Counted from the stretch's first letter, positions 7,735-16,294 are shown. The stretch is 23,818 nucleotides of DNA from Domibacillus sp. (GCA_031177795.1 JAPSKG010000004.1:1-23818), one strand, 5' to 3'. Notes: generated from the letters alone by a model not told the origin. Numbers and translations are program-made.

Positions 7735-10365
7735 ATGAAAGCTTTATCAGGTGCGGATATCCGCCGTCTTTATTTAGAATTTTTCCAAGAAAAAGGGCAC
7801 CGGGTTGAACCAAGTGCGCCGCTTGTCCCGATTGACGATCCAAGTCTTCTTTGGATCAACAGTGGGGTAGCTACACTGAAAAAATATTTTGATGGGCGCA
7901 TTATTCCGGATAATCCCCGTATTACAAACGCACAAAAGTCCATTCGAACAAATGATATTGAAAATGTCGGCAAAACAGCGCGCCACCATACATTTTTTGA
8001 AATGCTGGGCAATTTTTCAATTGGAGACTATTTTAAAACAGAAGCTATCCACTGGGCATGGGAGTTTTTAACAGATGAGAAATGGATTGGATTCGATCCA
8101 GAAAAATTATCGGTGACTATTCACCCTGAAGATGAAGAAGCATATTTAATTTGGAAAAACGAAGTTGGTGTGCCTGATGAGCGGATTATTCGCCTTGAAG
8201 GGAATTTCTGGGATATAGGTGAAGGTCCATCAGGTCCAAACACAGAAATTTTTTATGACCGCGGAGAAGAATATGGCGCAGATGAAAACGATCCAGAACT
8301 GTATCCTGGCGGAGAAAACGAGCGGTACTTAGAAGTATGGAATCTTGTATTCTCTGAATTTAATCATAATCCTGACGGTTCTTATACCCCTCTTCCAAAG
8401 AAAAATATTGATACAGGAATGGGTCTTGAGCGGATGGCATCGGTTGTTCAAAATGTTCCGACAAACTTTGACACAGATTTGTTTTTGCCAATTATTCGCG
8501 AAACAGAAAGGCTTTCGGGAGAGCGGTATAGAACGGACAGCGAAAAAGACACAGCTTTTAAAGTAATTGCAGACCATATTCGTACCGTTGCATTTGCAGT
8601 TGGAGATGGTGCGCTTCCATCAAATGAAGGACGCGGCTATGTATTGCGCCGGTTGCTTCGCCGTGCTGTGCGGTATGCAAAGCAAATCGGAATTAACCGG
8701 CCATTTATGTATGAGCTTGTTCCGGTTGTGGGCGAAGTGATGAAAGACTATTATCCGGAAGTTACAGAAAAAGCAGCGTTTATTCAGAAAGTTATTAAAA
8801 ATGAAGAAGAACGTTTTCATGAAACGCTTAATGAAGGGCTTGCTATTCTTTCCGCAGTTATTGGAAAAGCGAAAGAAGCTGGTTCTAACATAATTGAAGG
8901 TAAAGATGTTTTCCGCTTGTATGACACTTATGGCTTTCCGGTAGAATTAACAGAAGAATATGCGGAAGAAGAAGGAATGAAAGCGGACCGTGAAGGCTTT
9001 GAGCACGAAATGAAACAGCAGCGTGAACGCGCACGTGCAGCACGCCAGGACACTGATTCTATGCAGGTGCAAGGCGGAGTGTTATCGTCTGTAAAGGAAG
9101 AAAGTACATTTACGTATGACCGCTTAACGGTAGACACGATCGTTTCTGTAATCGTAAAAGACGGCAATTTTGCAGAAGAGGCGCATGAAGGAGAAGAAAT
9201 TCAATTTATTTTGAAAGAAACACCGTTTTATGCGGAAAGCGGAGGGCAAATTGCAGATAAAGGTGTTTTAGTGTCTGATGAAGCACTTGTTGAAGTTAAG
9301 GACGTTCAAAAAGCGCCGAATGGCCAAAATGTTCATAGTGCTGTTGTTAAAAGCGGTACATTAAAGTCCGGAAACCGTGTTACAGCTAAAGTAGATGTTT
9401 TATCACGGGGCAAAATCATTAAAAACCATACAGCAACCCACTTAATGCACCAAGCATTAAAAGATGTGCTTGGAACCCATGTAAACCAGGCCGGTTCACT
9501 GGTAGAACCAGATCGTCTTCGCTTTGACTTTTCTCATTTTGGACAAGTTACAGCTGAAGAAATTGCGCGCGTAGAAGAAATTGTAAATGAACAAATTTGG
9601 AAAGGAATTGCTGTTGAAACAGCATTCAAGCCAATCGCAGAAGCAAAAGCAATGGGAGCCATGGCGCTTTTTGGTGAAAAATACGGGGACATCGTTCGTG
9701 TTGTATCAATTGGTAATTTTAGTCTTGAGCTGTGCGGAGGATGCCACGTTGTAAATACAGCGGAAATAGGCTTGTTTAAAGTGCTTTCGGAAAGCGGAAT
9801 TGGTGCAGGGACACGGCGAATTGAAGCTGTAACAGGCGAAGGAGCATTCCGTTACTTAAATGAGCAGGCACAGGTGCTGAAAGAAACAGCTGCAAAATTA
9901 AAAACAAACACGAAAGACGTTTTAGTAAAAGCAGACAGCCTGCAAGCAGAAATTCGAGAACTTCAGCGTGAAAATGAATCACTGTCGAAAAAATTGTCTA
10001 ATATAGAAGCAGGAAGCTTAACTGACAAAGTCGAAACAATCAACGGTGTGCAGTTATTAGCGGCAAATGTTCAAGCGGCAGATATGAATGCTCTTCGAAC
10101 GATGGCAGATGAATTAAAACAAAAAGTAACTCCTGGAGTTATTGTTCTTATTGCAGCAGCAGACGAAAAAGTTAACGTTGTAACAGCCGTAACAGGCGGG
10201 TTAACGGAAAAAGGATTCCATGCCGGCAAACTTGTTAAAGAAGTAGCAGGACGTCTTGGCGGAGGCGGAGGCGGACGCCCGGATATGGCGCAAGCAGGTG
10301 GGAAAGACCCTTCAAAAATTGATGAAGCATTACAAACTGCTGCGGAATGGGTTAAATCCATTTGA
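7735..10365 (+). CDS. alaS: Alanyl-tRNA synthetase
   Basis: Class II synthetase charging tRNA-Ala and clearing Ser/Gly mischarging. 876 residues (B. subtilis about 878). The N-terminal catalytic core has RxTNAQKSIR, the HHTFFEMLGNFS motif 2 and GMGLERMA motif 3. The editing domain has its zinc ligands HTATH (H565, H569) and C667/H671 in LCGGCH. A coiled-coil segment near 720-770 leads to the C-Ala domain with the glycine-rich GGGGGGRPDMAQAGG. ATG with AAGGAGG seven bases upstream. Controlled by the T-box in its 287-base leader. A new promoter and the reoM gene follow. Confidence 0.98.
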   Translation: MKALSGADIRRLYLEFFQEKGHRVEPSAPLVPIDDPSLLWINSGVATLKKYFDGRIIPDNPRITNAQKSIRTNDIENVGKTARHHTFFEMLGNFSIGDYFKTEAIHWAWEFLTDEKWIGFDPEKLSVTIHPEDEEAYLIWKNEVGVPDERIIRLEGNFWDIGEGPSGPNTEIFYDRGEEYGADENDPELYPGGENERYLEVWNLVFSEFNHNPDGSYTPLPKKNIDTGMGLERMASVVQNVPTNFDTDLFLPIIRETERLSGERYRTDSEKDTAFKVIADHIRTVAFAVGDGALPSNEGRGYVLRRLLRRAVRYAKQIGINRPFMYELVPVVGEVMKDYYPEVTEKAAFIQKVIKNEEERFHETLNEGLAILSAVIGKAKEAGSNIIEGKDVFRLYDTYGFPVELTEEYAEEEGMKADREGFEHEMKQQRERARAARQDTDSMQVQGGVLSSVKEESTFTYDRLTVDTIVSVIVKDGNFAEEAHEGEEIQFILKETPFYAESGGQIADKGVLVSDEALVEVKDVQKAPNGQNVHSAVVKSGTLKSGNRVTAKVDVLSRGKIIKNHTATHLMHQALKDVLGTHVNQAGSLVEPDRLRFDFSHFGQVTAEEIARVEEIVNEQIWKGIAVETAFKPIAEAKAMGAMALFGEKYGDIVRVVSIGNFSLELCGGCHVVNTAEIGLFKVLSESGIGAGTRRIEAVTGEGAFRYLNEQAQVLKETAAKLKTNTKDVLVKADSLQAEIRELQRENESLSKKLSNIEAGSLTDKVETINGVQLLAANVQAADMNALRTMADELKQKVTPGVIVLIAAADEKVNVVTAVTGGLTEKGFHAGKLVKEVAGRLGGGGGGRPDMAQAGGKDPSKIDEALQTAAEWVKSI

Positions 10366-10389
10366 ATATCCTGCCATTTGTTGTACAAT
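10362..10389 (+). promoter_or_regulatory. Putative promoter of the reoM-ruvX-DUF1292 operon
   Basis: TTGAAT (10362-10367), 16-base spacer, TACAAT (10384-10389); it begins at the end of alaS. No hairpin terminator is seen between alaS and reoM, so read-through from alaS is also possible. Confidence 0.5.
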
Positions 10390-10445
10390 GAACATAACGT
10401 ACAGAAGCGGGCAACCAAATATCCGCCTGAAATGAGGTGCTGACA

Positions 10446-10721
10446 ATGAGTTCTTTTGACAAGACAATGCAGTTTAACTTTCCGGAAGAACCTTATGATG
10501 AACAGGTAAAGGAAGTGCTTCTTAAAGTGCATGATGCACTGGAGGAAAAAGGATATAATCCGATTAACCAGATTGTCGGCTATTTGCTTTCTGGAGATCC
10601 GGCATACATCCCACGCCATAATGATGCGCGTAATTTAATTCGACGGCTGGAACGGGATGAGATTATTGAAGAGCTTGTTAAAACATACCTGAAAGAACAG
10701 CAGGAGGGCTTTTCATCATGA
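10446..10721 (+). CDS. reoM: IreB/ReoM family regulatory phosphoprotein
   Basis: 91-residue UPF0297 protein. In Listeria ReoM and Enterococcus IreB are substrates of the PASTA Ser/Thr kinase; unphosphorylated ReoM promotes ClpCP degradation of MurA and so lowers peptidoglycan synthesis. The start MSSFDKTMQF places a threonine at position 7, matching the phosphorylated Thr7 of ReoM. The helical bundle regions (VKEVLLKVHDALEEKGYNPINQIVGYLLSGDP, then ARNLIRRLERDEIIEELVKTYL in part) are intact. The ATG at 10446 is preferred to the in-frame GTG at 10437, which is part of the GAGGTG ribosome site. It overlaps ruvX by four bases (ATGA). Phosphorylation is inferred from homology. Confidence 0.93.
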   Translation: MSSFDKTMQFNFPEEPYDEQVKEVLLKVHDALEEKGYNPINQIVGYLLSGDPAYIPRHNDARNLIRRLERDEIIEELVKTYLKEQQEGFSS

Positions 10722-11134
10722 AAATAATGGGCCTTGACGCCGGCACAAAAACAGTGGGCATTGCTATTAGCGATGCATTTGGCTGGACAGCACAGGGCAT
10801 CGAAACCATAAAAATTAATGAAGAAGCGGGAGAATTTGGCCTTGACCGAATTCGAGAGCTTGTTCAGGAAAACGAAGTGAGCAAATTTGTTGTCGGTTTT
10901 CCAAAAAACATGAATAATACAGTAGGGCCCCGAGGAGAAGCGGCACAAAAGTTTGCTGCCCTTCTTGAAGAAACTTTTAGCCTGCCGGTTGTTTTATGGG
11001 ATGAACGGCTAACTACGATGGCAGCAGAACGGGTACTTTTAGAGGCGGATGTCAGCCGGAAGAAGCGAAAGCAGGTTATCGACAAAATGGCTGCAATGAT
11101 GATCCTTCAAGGATATCTTGACAGCCAAAAATGA
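10718..11134 (+). CDS. ruvX: Putative pre-16S rRNA nuclease / Holliday-junction resolvase-like YqgF (RuvX)
   Basis: 138-residue RNase H-fold protein of the YqgF family, implicated in 5' end maturation of 16S rRNA in E. coli; the old resolvase name rests on fold only. Acidic active-site motifs are visible: GLDAGTKTVGIAISD at the N-terminus, VVGFPKNMN in the middle, WDERLTT, and the C-terminal IDKMAAMMILQGYLD. It overlaps reoM by four bases, so translation is probably coupled; a second ATG at codon 4 is a possible alternative start. The reoM-ruvX-DUF1292 order is conserved in Bacilli. Confidence 0.93.
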   Translation: MKIMGLDAGTKTVGIAISDAFGWTAQGIETIKINEEAGEFGLDRIRELVQENEVSKFVVGFPKNMNNTVGPRGEAAQKFAALLEETFSLPVVLWDERLTTMAAERVLLEADVSRKKRKQVIDKMAAMMILQGYLDSQK

Positions 11135-11148
11135 TGAGGTGAAAACAA

Positions 11149-11433
11149 ATGGAACACGGAGAAAAACAAATTACAGTTATTGACGAAAACGGAAATGAGC
11201 AGCTTTGTGAAGTGCTGTTTACATTTGATTCAGATGAATTTGAAAAATCATATGTTCTTTATTTCCCAGTAGGGGCGGAAGAAGATGAGAATGAAGAAAT
11301 TGAAATTCATGCTTCTTCATTTGTTCCTGGAGAAAACGGGGAAGACGGTGAACTTCAGCCGGTTGAAACAGATGAAGAGTGGGAAATGATTGAGGAAATG
11401 CTTAATACATTTCTTGAAGATGAAGAGCAATAA
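11149..11433 (+). CDS. yrzB: DUF1292 family acidic protein (YrzB type)
   Basis: 94-residue, strongly acidic protein of the DUF1292 family (B. subtilis YrzB is about 93). It begins MEHGEKQITVIDENGNEQLC, with the beta-rich FTFDSDEFEKSYVLYFP core, and ends in an acidic helix with EWEMIEEMLNTFLE. No catalytic motif, signal or membrane segment. ATG with GAGGTG upstream, 14 bases after ruvX. Function is unknown; the fixed linkage to reoM and ruvX is the only clue. Closed by a perfect hairpin terminator. Confidence 0.9.
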   Translation: MEHGEKQITVIDENGNEQLCEVLFTFDSDEFEKSYVLYFPVGAEEDENEEIEIHASSFVPGENGEDGELQPVETDEEWEMIEEMLNTFLEDEEQ

Positions 11434-11443
11434 TAAATTAAGC

Positions 11444-11483
11444 AGAACAGGTGCGTTTTAAGCACCTGTTCTTTTTCTTTTTG
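11444..11483 (+). terminator. Strong intrinsic terminator after the DUF1292 gene
   Basis: Perfect 11-bp stem, AGAACAGGTGC (11444-11454) with GCACCTGTTCT (11462-11472), loop GTTTTAA, followed by a T-rich run. Confidence 0.95.
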
Positions 11484-11494
11484 AACCATTCTTG

Positions 11495-11500
11495 TATAAT
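11495..11500 (+). promoter_or_regulatory. Putative -10 of the mltG promoter
   Basis: Perfect TATAAT, 38 bases before the mltG start and just after the terminator T-run. The TTGAAC at 11481-11486 is too close to serve as -35, and the correct -35 position is T-rich only. Confidence 0.5.
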
Positions 11501-11537
11501 AAAGAAAAATGTAGGATGGTGTCGAAAGGAGAGTTTT

Positions 11538-12638
11538 ATGTCGAAAGAATTTTATCCGCCGGCTGCTAAAAGAAAAAAGCGGCTGAAACGAGCTGTTTTA
11601 TTTGTGCTTGTTTTGTTCCTGTTTTTGTTTGCGGGAACTTCTGCGGGTGTTTATTACGCATGGAAATCAGCAGCAGGCCCAGCAAATGCTGCAAGTGACA
11701 AAGAAGTGAGTATTTCGATTCCGCTTGGCGCAAGTTTGTCTTCTATTGCACAAACACTTGAAGAAAAAGGCCTTGTAAAAAATGCAATGTTATTTAAATA
11801 TTATGTGAAGTACAAAGGGGAAGGTCATTTTCAAGCTGGTGAGTACGTTCTTTCCCCTTCCATGACATCAGACGATATAATGGACGCTTTAAAAGAAGGA
11901 AAAGTGACTAGCATAGTAAACCACAGAATCTCCATTCCTGAAGGTTATCAGCTAACGCAAATTGCAGAAGTAATTGCAAAAGAAACAAACCGAAGCGCAG
12001 AAGAGGTATTGGCGGCTTTGAATGACGAAACCTTTGTAAAAGAAATGATGAAAAAGCATCCTTCCCTTGTAACAGAAGCAGTTTTTGGAGAAAATGTTCG
12101 ATATCCGCTCGAAGGCTATTTGTACCCTGCAACTTATGATGTGGTAAATCCTTCTGAGCCGGTTGAAAAAATTGCAGAAGAAATGATTGCCAAAACAGAG
12201 GAAGTAGTTCAACGGTATGCCGACCAAATTAAATCTTCCGGGCTGACCGTTCATGAATTTTTAACTTTTTCTTCGCTTGTTGAGGAAGAAGCAACAGGGA
12301 AAACAGACCGCAGAAAAATTGCCAGTGTATTTTACAATCGCATGAAGGCCGGTATGCCGCTTCAAACGGACCCAACAGTACTGTATGCTCAAGGCACACA
12401 TAAAGATAGAGTGTTGTATGAAGACTTGGAAGTAGATTCTCCATACAATACGTATCAAGTAAAAGGATTAACACCAGGACCAATTGGCAACAGTGGAATT
12501 AATTCCATGGAAGCGGTGCTTAAACCGGAGCAAACGGATTTTCTTTATTTTCTCGCTTCACCGGCAGGAGACGTTTATTATTCCAGAACCTTGGAAGAGC
12601 ACAATGCGCTAAAAGCAAAATATATTACTGGCCAATAA
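11538..12638 (+). CDS. mltG: Endolytic peptidoglycan transglycosylase MltG
   Basis: Membrane-anchored enzyme that cuts nascent glycan strands and helps set their length. 366 residues. A basic N-terminus (KRKKRLKR) is followed by one membrane segment (about 19-41, LFVLVLFLFLFAGTSAG), with the bulk outside the cell. A LysM-like part (about 55-110, ISIPLGASLSSIAQTLEEKG) precedes the YceG catalytic domain; the catalytic glutamate should be E249 in SSLVEEEA by alignment with E. coli E218. C-terminal motifs LQTDPTVLYAQG and PYNTYQVKGLTPGPIGNSG are present. Start is the ATG at 11538 with AAAGGAGAG; an in-frame GTG at 11451 lies inside the terminator. Confidence 0.95.
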   Translation: MSKEFYPPAAKRKKRLKRAVLFVLVLFLFLFAGTSAGVYYAWKSAAGPANAASDKEVSISIPLGASLSSIAQTLEEKGLVKNAMLFKYYVKYKGEGHFQAGEYVLSPSMTSDDIMDALKEGKVTSIVNHRISIPEGYQLTQIAEVIAKETNRSAEEVLAALNDETFVKEMMKKHPSLVTEAVFGENVRYPLEGYLYPATYDVVNPSEPVEKIAEEMIAKTEEVVQRYADQIKSSGLTVHEFLTFSSLVEEEATGKTDRRKIASVFYNRMKAGMPLQTDPTVLYAQGTHKDRVLYEDLEVDSPYNTYQVKGLTPGPIGNSGINSMEAVLKPEQTDFLYFLASPAGDVYYSRTLEEHNALKAKYITGQ

Positions 12639-12675
12639 TCTAAAATAAGCACGCATGGATTTTCTTTTCTTTCTA

Positions 12676-12684
12676 TGTTAGAAT
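12676..12684 (+). promoter_or_regulatory. Putative extended -10 promoter of trmR
   Basis: TGT plus TAGAAT (12679-12684), with TA before it, gives a TATGn extended -10. The -35 region is only T-rich. Transcription would start near 12691, upstream of the hairpin at 12705. Confidence 0.5.
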
Positions 12685-12704
12685 AATGCGGGCACAGAAG
12701 ACAC

Positions 12705-12735
12705 GGGAAAGCTTATATAGCTTTCTCTTTTTCTT
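12705..12735 (+). terminator. Hairpin plus T-run in the trmR leader
   Basis: GGGAAAGCT (12705-12713) pairs with AGCTTTCTC (12719-12727), nine pairs with one G-T, loop TATAT, then five T. It may end mltG transcripts, but it also lies downstream of the only plausible trmR promoter and six bases before its ribosome site, so it could attenuate trmR. Confidence 0.6.
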
Positions 12736-12755
12736 AGAAAAGAGGGTATTTTACC

Positions 12756-13403
12756 ATGAAAGACAATATACACCGATATATAGAAGGGTTGCTTCCGCCT
12801 CGTGAAGGCCTAGTTGTTGAAATGGAGCAGTATGCGGCTGAACACCAAGTGCCAATTATGGAGCCGGTCGGAATGGACACACTGCTTTCCATGTTAAAAC
12901 TGCAAAAGCCGGAGCGCTTACTCGAAATCGGTACAGCTATCGGTTATTCTGCTCTTCGTATGGCCGAAGCGGTTCCTCATTTGCAAATTACAACACTTGA
13001 ACGAGATGAAGACCGCTATAAAAAAGCACTTCATTATATAAACCAATCAAAGCAGCAAAACCGTATTCGTGTGTTGTTTGGCGATGCACTTGAGCTGGAA
13101 GAAAAAGTATCGAAAGACGGACCATTTGATGCCATTTTTATTGACGCAGCAAAAGGGCAGTACCGCCGGTTTTTTGAACTATATGCGCCGATGCTGAAAA
13201 AAGGCGGCGTTATTTATTCAGATAATGTGTTGTTTAAAGGATACGCCGCAGGAATTGATGCGCCAACAAAGCGCCTTGAAAAAATGGTGCAAAAAATTAC
13301 AAACTACAATGAATGGCTGATGGCCCATCCCGACTACGACACAGCTATTATTCCGTCCGGAGATGGAATTGCTGTCAGCATAAAACGGAGTGAAGAAAAG
13401 TGA
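12756..13403 (+). CDS. trmR: tRNA 5-hydroxyuridine methyltransferase TrmR (YrrM)
   Basis: SAM-dependent O-methyltransferase of the COMT-like class. B. subtilis YrrM/TrmR methylates 5-hydroxyuridine at wobble position 34 to 5-methoxyuridine. 215 residues (Rossmann fold). SAM-binding motif EIGTAIGYS (57-65), acidic E82 after beta 2 in TTLERDED, and FIDAAKGQY (129-136) with the metal/SAM aspartate D130. ATG at 12756 with GAGGG upstream. Its stop overlaps the GTG start of the next U32 gene (GTGA), and the two U32 genes supply the hydroxylation that makes its substrate, so the pathway reads in order from this operon. Confidence 0.92.
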   Translation: MKDNIHRYIEGLLPPREGLVVEMEQYAAEHQVPIMEPVGMDTLLSMLKLQKPERLLEIGTAIGYSALRMAEAVPHLQITTLERDEDRYKKALHYINQSKQQNRIRVLFGDALELEEKVSKDGPFDAIFIDAAKGQYRRFFELYAPMLKKGGVIYSDNVLFKGYAAGIDAPTKRLEKMVQKITNYNEWLMAHPDYDTAIIPSGDGIAVSIKRSEEK

Positions 13404-14329
13404 AAAAACCGGAATTACTTGTGACGCCTGGAAGCGTCGAGGAAATAAAAAAGCAGATTGAAGCAGGAGCAGATGCATTTGTCGTTGGTGAACAGCGTTA
13501 TGGGCTGCGTCTTGCCGGTGAATTTAATCGTGAGCAAATAAAAGAAGCGGTGGCTTTAGCACACGCTCACGGAAAAAAAGTATACGTTGCAGTCAATGCA
13601 ATTTTTCATAATAAAATCGCAGAAGAGTTAGATGAGTATGTTGCTTTTGTTAAAGAAGCAGGAGCAGATGCCATTATATTTGGCGATCCAGCGGTTGTAA
13701 TGGCGGTAAGAGAAACGATCCCGGGCTTCCCGCTTCATTGGAGCCCGGAAACCATTGCAACAAATTATTACACGGCTGATTATTGGGGCAGACGTGGTGC
13801 TGTACGGGCTGTTTTGGCACGTGAACTAAGCATGGACGCAATTATTGAAACAAAAGAAAATGCTGAAGTGCAAATCGAGGTGCAGGTTCATGGCATGACG
13901 TGCATGTTTCAATCAAAGCGCCCGCTTCTTGGCCATTATTTTGAATACATGGGAAAAAACATGGAGATTGAAAAGCGTCAGGGAACCCAGAACATGCTTT
14001 TGCATGATCCAGAACGGAATAATAAATACCCGATTTATGAAGACCAAAATGGCACTCATATCATGAGCCCAAATGACATGTGCATTATTGACGAACTTCA
14101 AGACTTGATTGAAGCAGGAATTGATTCGTTTAAAATTGACGGAGTTCTGCAAACAGAAGAATACCGTGTTGAAATCACAAAGCTTTATCGAAAAGCGATA
14201 GATTTATGTGTAACAGACCAAGACCAGTATGAAGAAGAAAAAAGTGAGTTATTTAAAGCGGCTCAAAAGCATCAGCAAAAGCATCGTCCGCTTGACTCAG
14301 GGTTTTTCTTTAAAGAAACGGTTTATTAA
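13400..14329 (+). CDS. trhP1: U32 family tRNA hydroxylation protein, TrhP1/YrrN type
   Basis: Peptidase-family-U32 protein; in B. subtilis the YrrN/YrrO pair is needed for prephenate-dependent 5-hydroxylation of wobble uridine in tRNA. 309 residues. It opens KKPELLVTPGSVEEIKKQIEAGADAFVVGEQRYGLR, the TIM-barrel start shared with YrrO, but keeps only one cysteine in the VHGMTCMFQSKRPLLGHY segment where YrrO has a cysteine cluster, so it probably lacks its own Fe-S cluster and acts as a partner subunit. GTG start overlapping trmR by four bases, with GGAGTG about seven bases before it. Protease activity is not implied by the family name. Confidence 0.9.
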   Translation: MKKPELLVTPGSVEEIKKQIEAGADAFVVGEQRYGLRLAGEFNREQIKEAVALAHAHGKKVYVAVNAIFHNKIAEELDEYVAFVKEAGADAIIFGDPAVVMAVRETIPGFPLHWSPETIATNYYTADYWGRRGAVRAVLARELSMDAIIETKENAEVQIEVQVHGMTCMFQSKRPLLGHYFEYMGKNMEIEKRQGTQNMLLHDPERNNKYPIYEDQNGTHIMSPNDMCIIDELQDLIEAGIDSFKIDGVLQTEEYRVEITKLYRKAIDLCVTDQDQYEEEKSELFKAAQKHQQKHRPLDSGFFFKETVY

Positions 14330-14343
14330 TAAAGGAGGAAACA

Positions 14344-15618
14344 ATGATGCAAGCATTGAAAAACGACCGTATTGCTGAAATTGTTGACGGAAAACGGGTC
14401 ATTGTGAAAAAGCCCGAGCTTTTAGCGCCAGCAGGTACGCTTGAAAAATTAAAAATTGCTATCCATTATGGAGCAGATGCGGTATACATTGGAGGCCAGG
14501 AGTATGGACTTCGCTCAAATGCCGGAAATTTTACATTTGAGGAAATGAGAGAAGGCGTAGAGTTTGCAAAAACATACGGCGCGAAAGTATATGTTACAAC
14601 CAATATATATGCTCATAACGAAAATATTGACGGGCTTGAAGAATATTTGCGGGGACTTGGAGAAGTGGGTGTAACAGGCATCATTGTTGCCGATCCCCTT
14701 ATTATTGAAACATGCCGCCGTGTAGCGCCAAATGTAGAAGTGCATTTAAGCACACAGCAGTCATTATCTAACTGGCGGGCAGTAAAGTACTGGAAAGAAG
14801 AAGGGCTGGACCGGGTTGTTCTTGCTCGTGAAACAACAGGGGAAGAAATGCGCCTAATGAAAGAAAAAGTAGATATTGAAATTGAAACCTTTATTCACGG
14901 TGCAATGTGTATCGCATATTCTGGTCGTTGTGTACTCAGCAACCATATGACAGCACGTGATTCCAACCGTGGCGGCTGCTGTCAATCGTGCCGTTGGGAC
15001 TACAATCTGGTGGAAATAGAAGATGGTTCAGAAACAGCTATTACTCAAAAAGAAGATTCTCCGTTTGCCATGAGCCCGAAAGACTTGCGTTTATTGCAGT
15101 CAATTCCAGGCATGATTGAACTCGGCATTGATAGTTTGAAAATCGAAGGCCGAATGAAATCAATTCATTACGTTGCAACAGTTGTAGGCGTCTACCGTAA
15201 AGTAATTGATGCGTATTGCGCAGATCCGGAAAACTTTGAAATTCGAAGTGAATGGCTTGAAGAACTTGAGAAATGTGCAAACCGTCCTGCAGCACCTGCT
15301 TTTTTTGAAGGAACACCGGGAGCAGATGAACAATTGTTTGGTGTCCATGGCAAAAAAGCTTCTCATGATTTTACCGGCCTTGTTGTGGATTATGATGCAG
15401 AAACCCAAATGGTTACACTTCAGCAACGGAATTTTTTCCGTCCTGGCGATACGGTTGAATTTTTTGGTCCAAACATGGACACTTTTACACAGGTTGTCGG
15501 TACGATTGTCGATGAAGATGGAAATGAGCTGGATGCAGCACGCCATCCGCTTCAAATTGTACAGTTTAAAGTAGACCGTCCTGTTTCAAAAGACGATATG
15601 ATGCGGAAAGGGCTGTGA
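14344..15618 (+). CDS. trhP2: U32 family tRNA hydroxylation protein, TrhP2/YrrO type
   Basis: 424-residue U32 protein, partner of the preceding gene in 5-hydroxyuridine formation. The barrel begins KKPELLAPAGTLEKLKIAIHYGADAVYIGG. The family signature EIETFIHGAMCIAYSGRC leads to the cysteine cluster C(M)CIAYSGRC...GGCCQSC near residues 190-222, the likely Fe-S ligands. DSLKIEGRMKS is the second conserved stretch. A C-terminal beta domain (about 330-424) follows, absent from the shorter partner. ATG with AAAGGAGG six bases upstream, 14 bases after trhP1. The TGA stop falls in the udk leader; udk starts five bases later. Confidence 0.92.
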   Translation: MMQALKNDRIAEIVDGKRVIVKKPELLAPAGTLEKLKIAIHYGADAVYIGGQEYGLRSNAGNFTFEEMREGVEFAKTYGAKVYVTTNIYAHNENIDGLEEYLRGLGEVGVTGIIVADPLIIETCRRVAPNVEVHLSTQQSLSNWRAVKYWKEEGLDRVVLARETTGEEMRLMKEKVDIEIETFIHGAMCIAYSGRCVLSNHMTARDSNRGGCCQSCRWDYNLVEIEDGSETAITQKEDSPFAMSPKDLRLLQSIPGMIELGIDSLKIEGRMKSIHYVATVVGVYRKVIDAYCADPENFEIRSEWLEELEKCANRPAAPAFFEGTPGADEQLFGVHGKKASHDFTGLVVDYDAETQMVTLQQRNFFRPGDTVEFFGPNMDTFTQVVGTIVDEDGNELDAARHPLQIVQFKVDRPVSKDDMMRKGL

Positions 15619-15623
15619 CGTTA

Positions 15624-16259
15624 ATGAATAAAAAGCCGATTATAATCGGCGTTGCGGGAGGCTCTGGGTCTGGAAAGACGAGTGTTGCCCGCGCGATTCA
15701 TGATTTTTTTCAAGGCGGTTCGATTATGATGATCGAGCAGGATTATTATTATAAAGATCAATCCCACCTTACATTTGAAGAACGGTTGTCAACAAATTAT
15801 GACCATCCGTTGGCATTCGATAATGATTTGCTGATTAAACAAGTGAATGAATTAATAAACGGTCAACCTGTGCAAAAGCCAGTTTATGATTATTCTCAGC
15901 ATACCCGTTCAAAAGAAACAGTTTTTCTTGAACCAAAAGATGTTATTATCCTAGAAGGCATTCTTGTGCTTGAAGACGAGCGGCTAAGAGATTTAATGGA
16001 CATTAAGCTGTTTGTTGACACAGATGCTGATTTGCGGTTTATACGCCGCTTAACACGTGATATCAAAGAACGCGGAAGGTCTTTAGACTCTGTTATTGAA
16101 CAATATACTGAAGTTGTCCGCCCAATGCACAATCAGTTTATTGAGCCAACAAAGCGCTATGCAGATGTTATCATTCCTATTGGCGGCGAAAACAAAGTAG
16201 CCATTGATTTATTAATTGCAAAAATACAAACAATTCTTGAACAAAAAGATATTTTATAG
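15624..16259 (+). CDS. udk: Uridine kinase
   Basis: Phosphorylates uridine and cytidine to UMP/CMP in pyrimidine salvage. 211 residues, the same as B. subtilis Udk. P-loop GGSGSGKTS (12-20); MIEQDYYYKDQSHL and YDHPLAFDNDL for nucleoside binding; YDYSQHTR and DVIILEGILVL with the Walker B-like part; RRLTRDIKERGRS lid. The start is ATG 15624; the in-frame GTG at 15615 overlaps the previous stop, and its ribosome site would be too close. The Shine-Dalgarno (AAAGGG, 15607-15612) is 11 bases from the ATG, rather far, so coupling to trhP2 is likely. Confidence 0.95.
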   Translation: MNKKPIIIGVAGGSGSGKTSVARAIHDFFQGGSIMMIEQDYYYKDQSHLTFEERLSTNYDHPLAFDNDLLIKQVNELINGQPVQKPVYDYSQHTRSKETVFLEPKDVIILEGILVLEDERLRDLMDIKLFVDTDADLRFIRRLTRDIKERGRSLDSVIEQYTEVVRPMHNQFIEPTKRYADVIIPIGGENKVAIDLLIAKIQTILEQKDIL

Positions 16260-16265
16260 TATGTT
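16237..16265 (+). promoter_or_regulatory. Weak candidate promoter of greA
   Basis: TTGAAC (16237-16242), 17-base spacer, TATGTT (16260-16265), inside the udk 3' end. A TATAAT at 16281-16286 is a second possible -10 without a -35. Either would start transcription before the hairpin at 16295. Confidence 0.3.
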
Positions 16266-16294
16266 TTTATAAAACAGGCATATAATTGGGAAAA

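Noticed and set aside
10071..10619. Long - strand open frame (182 codons) opposite alaS and reoM
   Set aside because: It has no ribosome site or family signature and is a shadow of two well-supported + strand genes.
15160..15555. - strand open frame (131 codons) opposite trhP2
   Set aside because: Cysteine- and phenylalanine-rich translation typical of an antisense frame; the + strand gene is clear.
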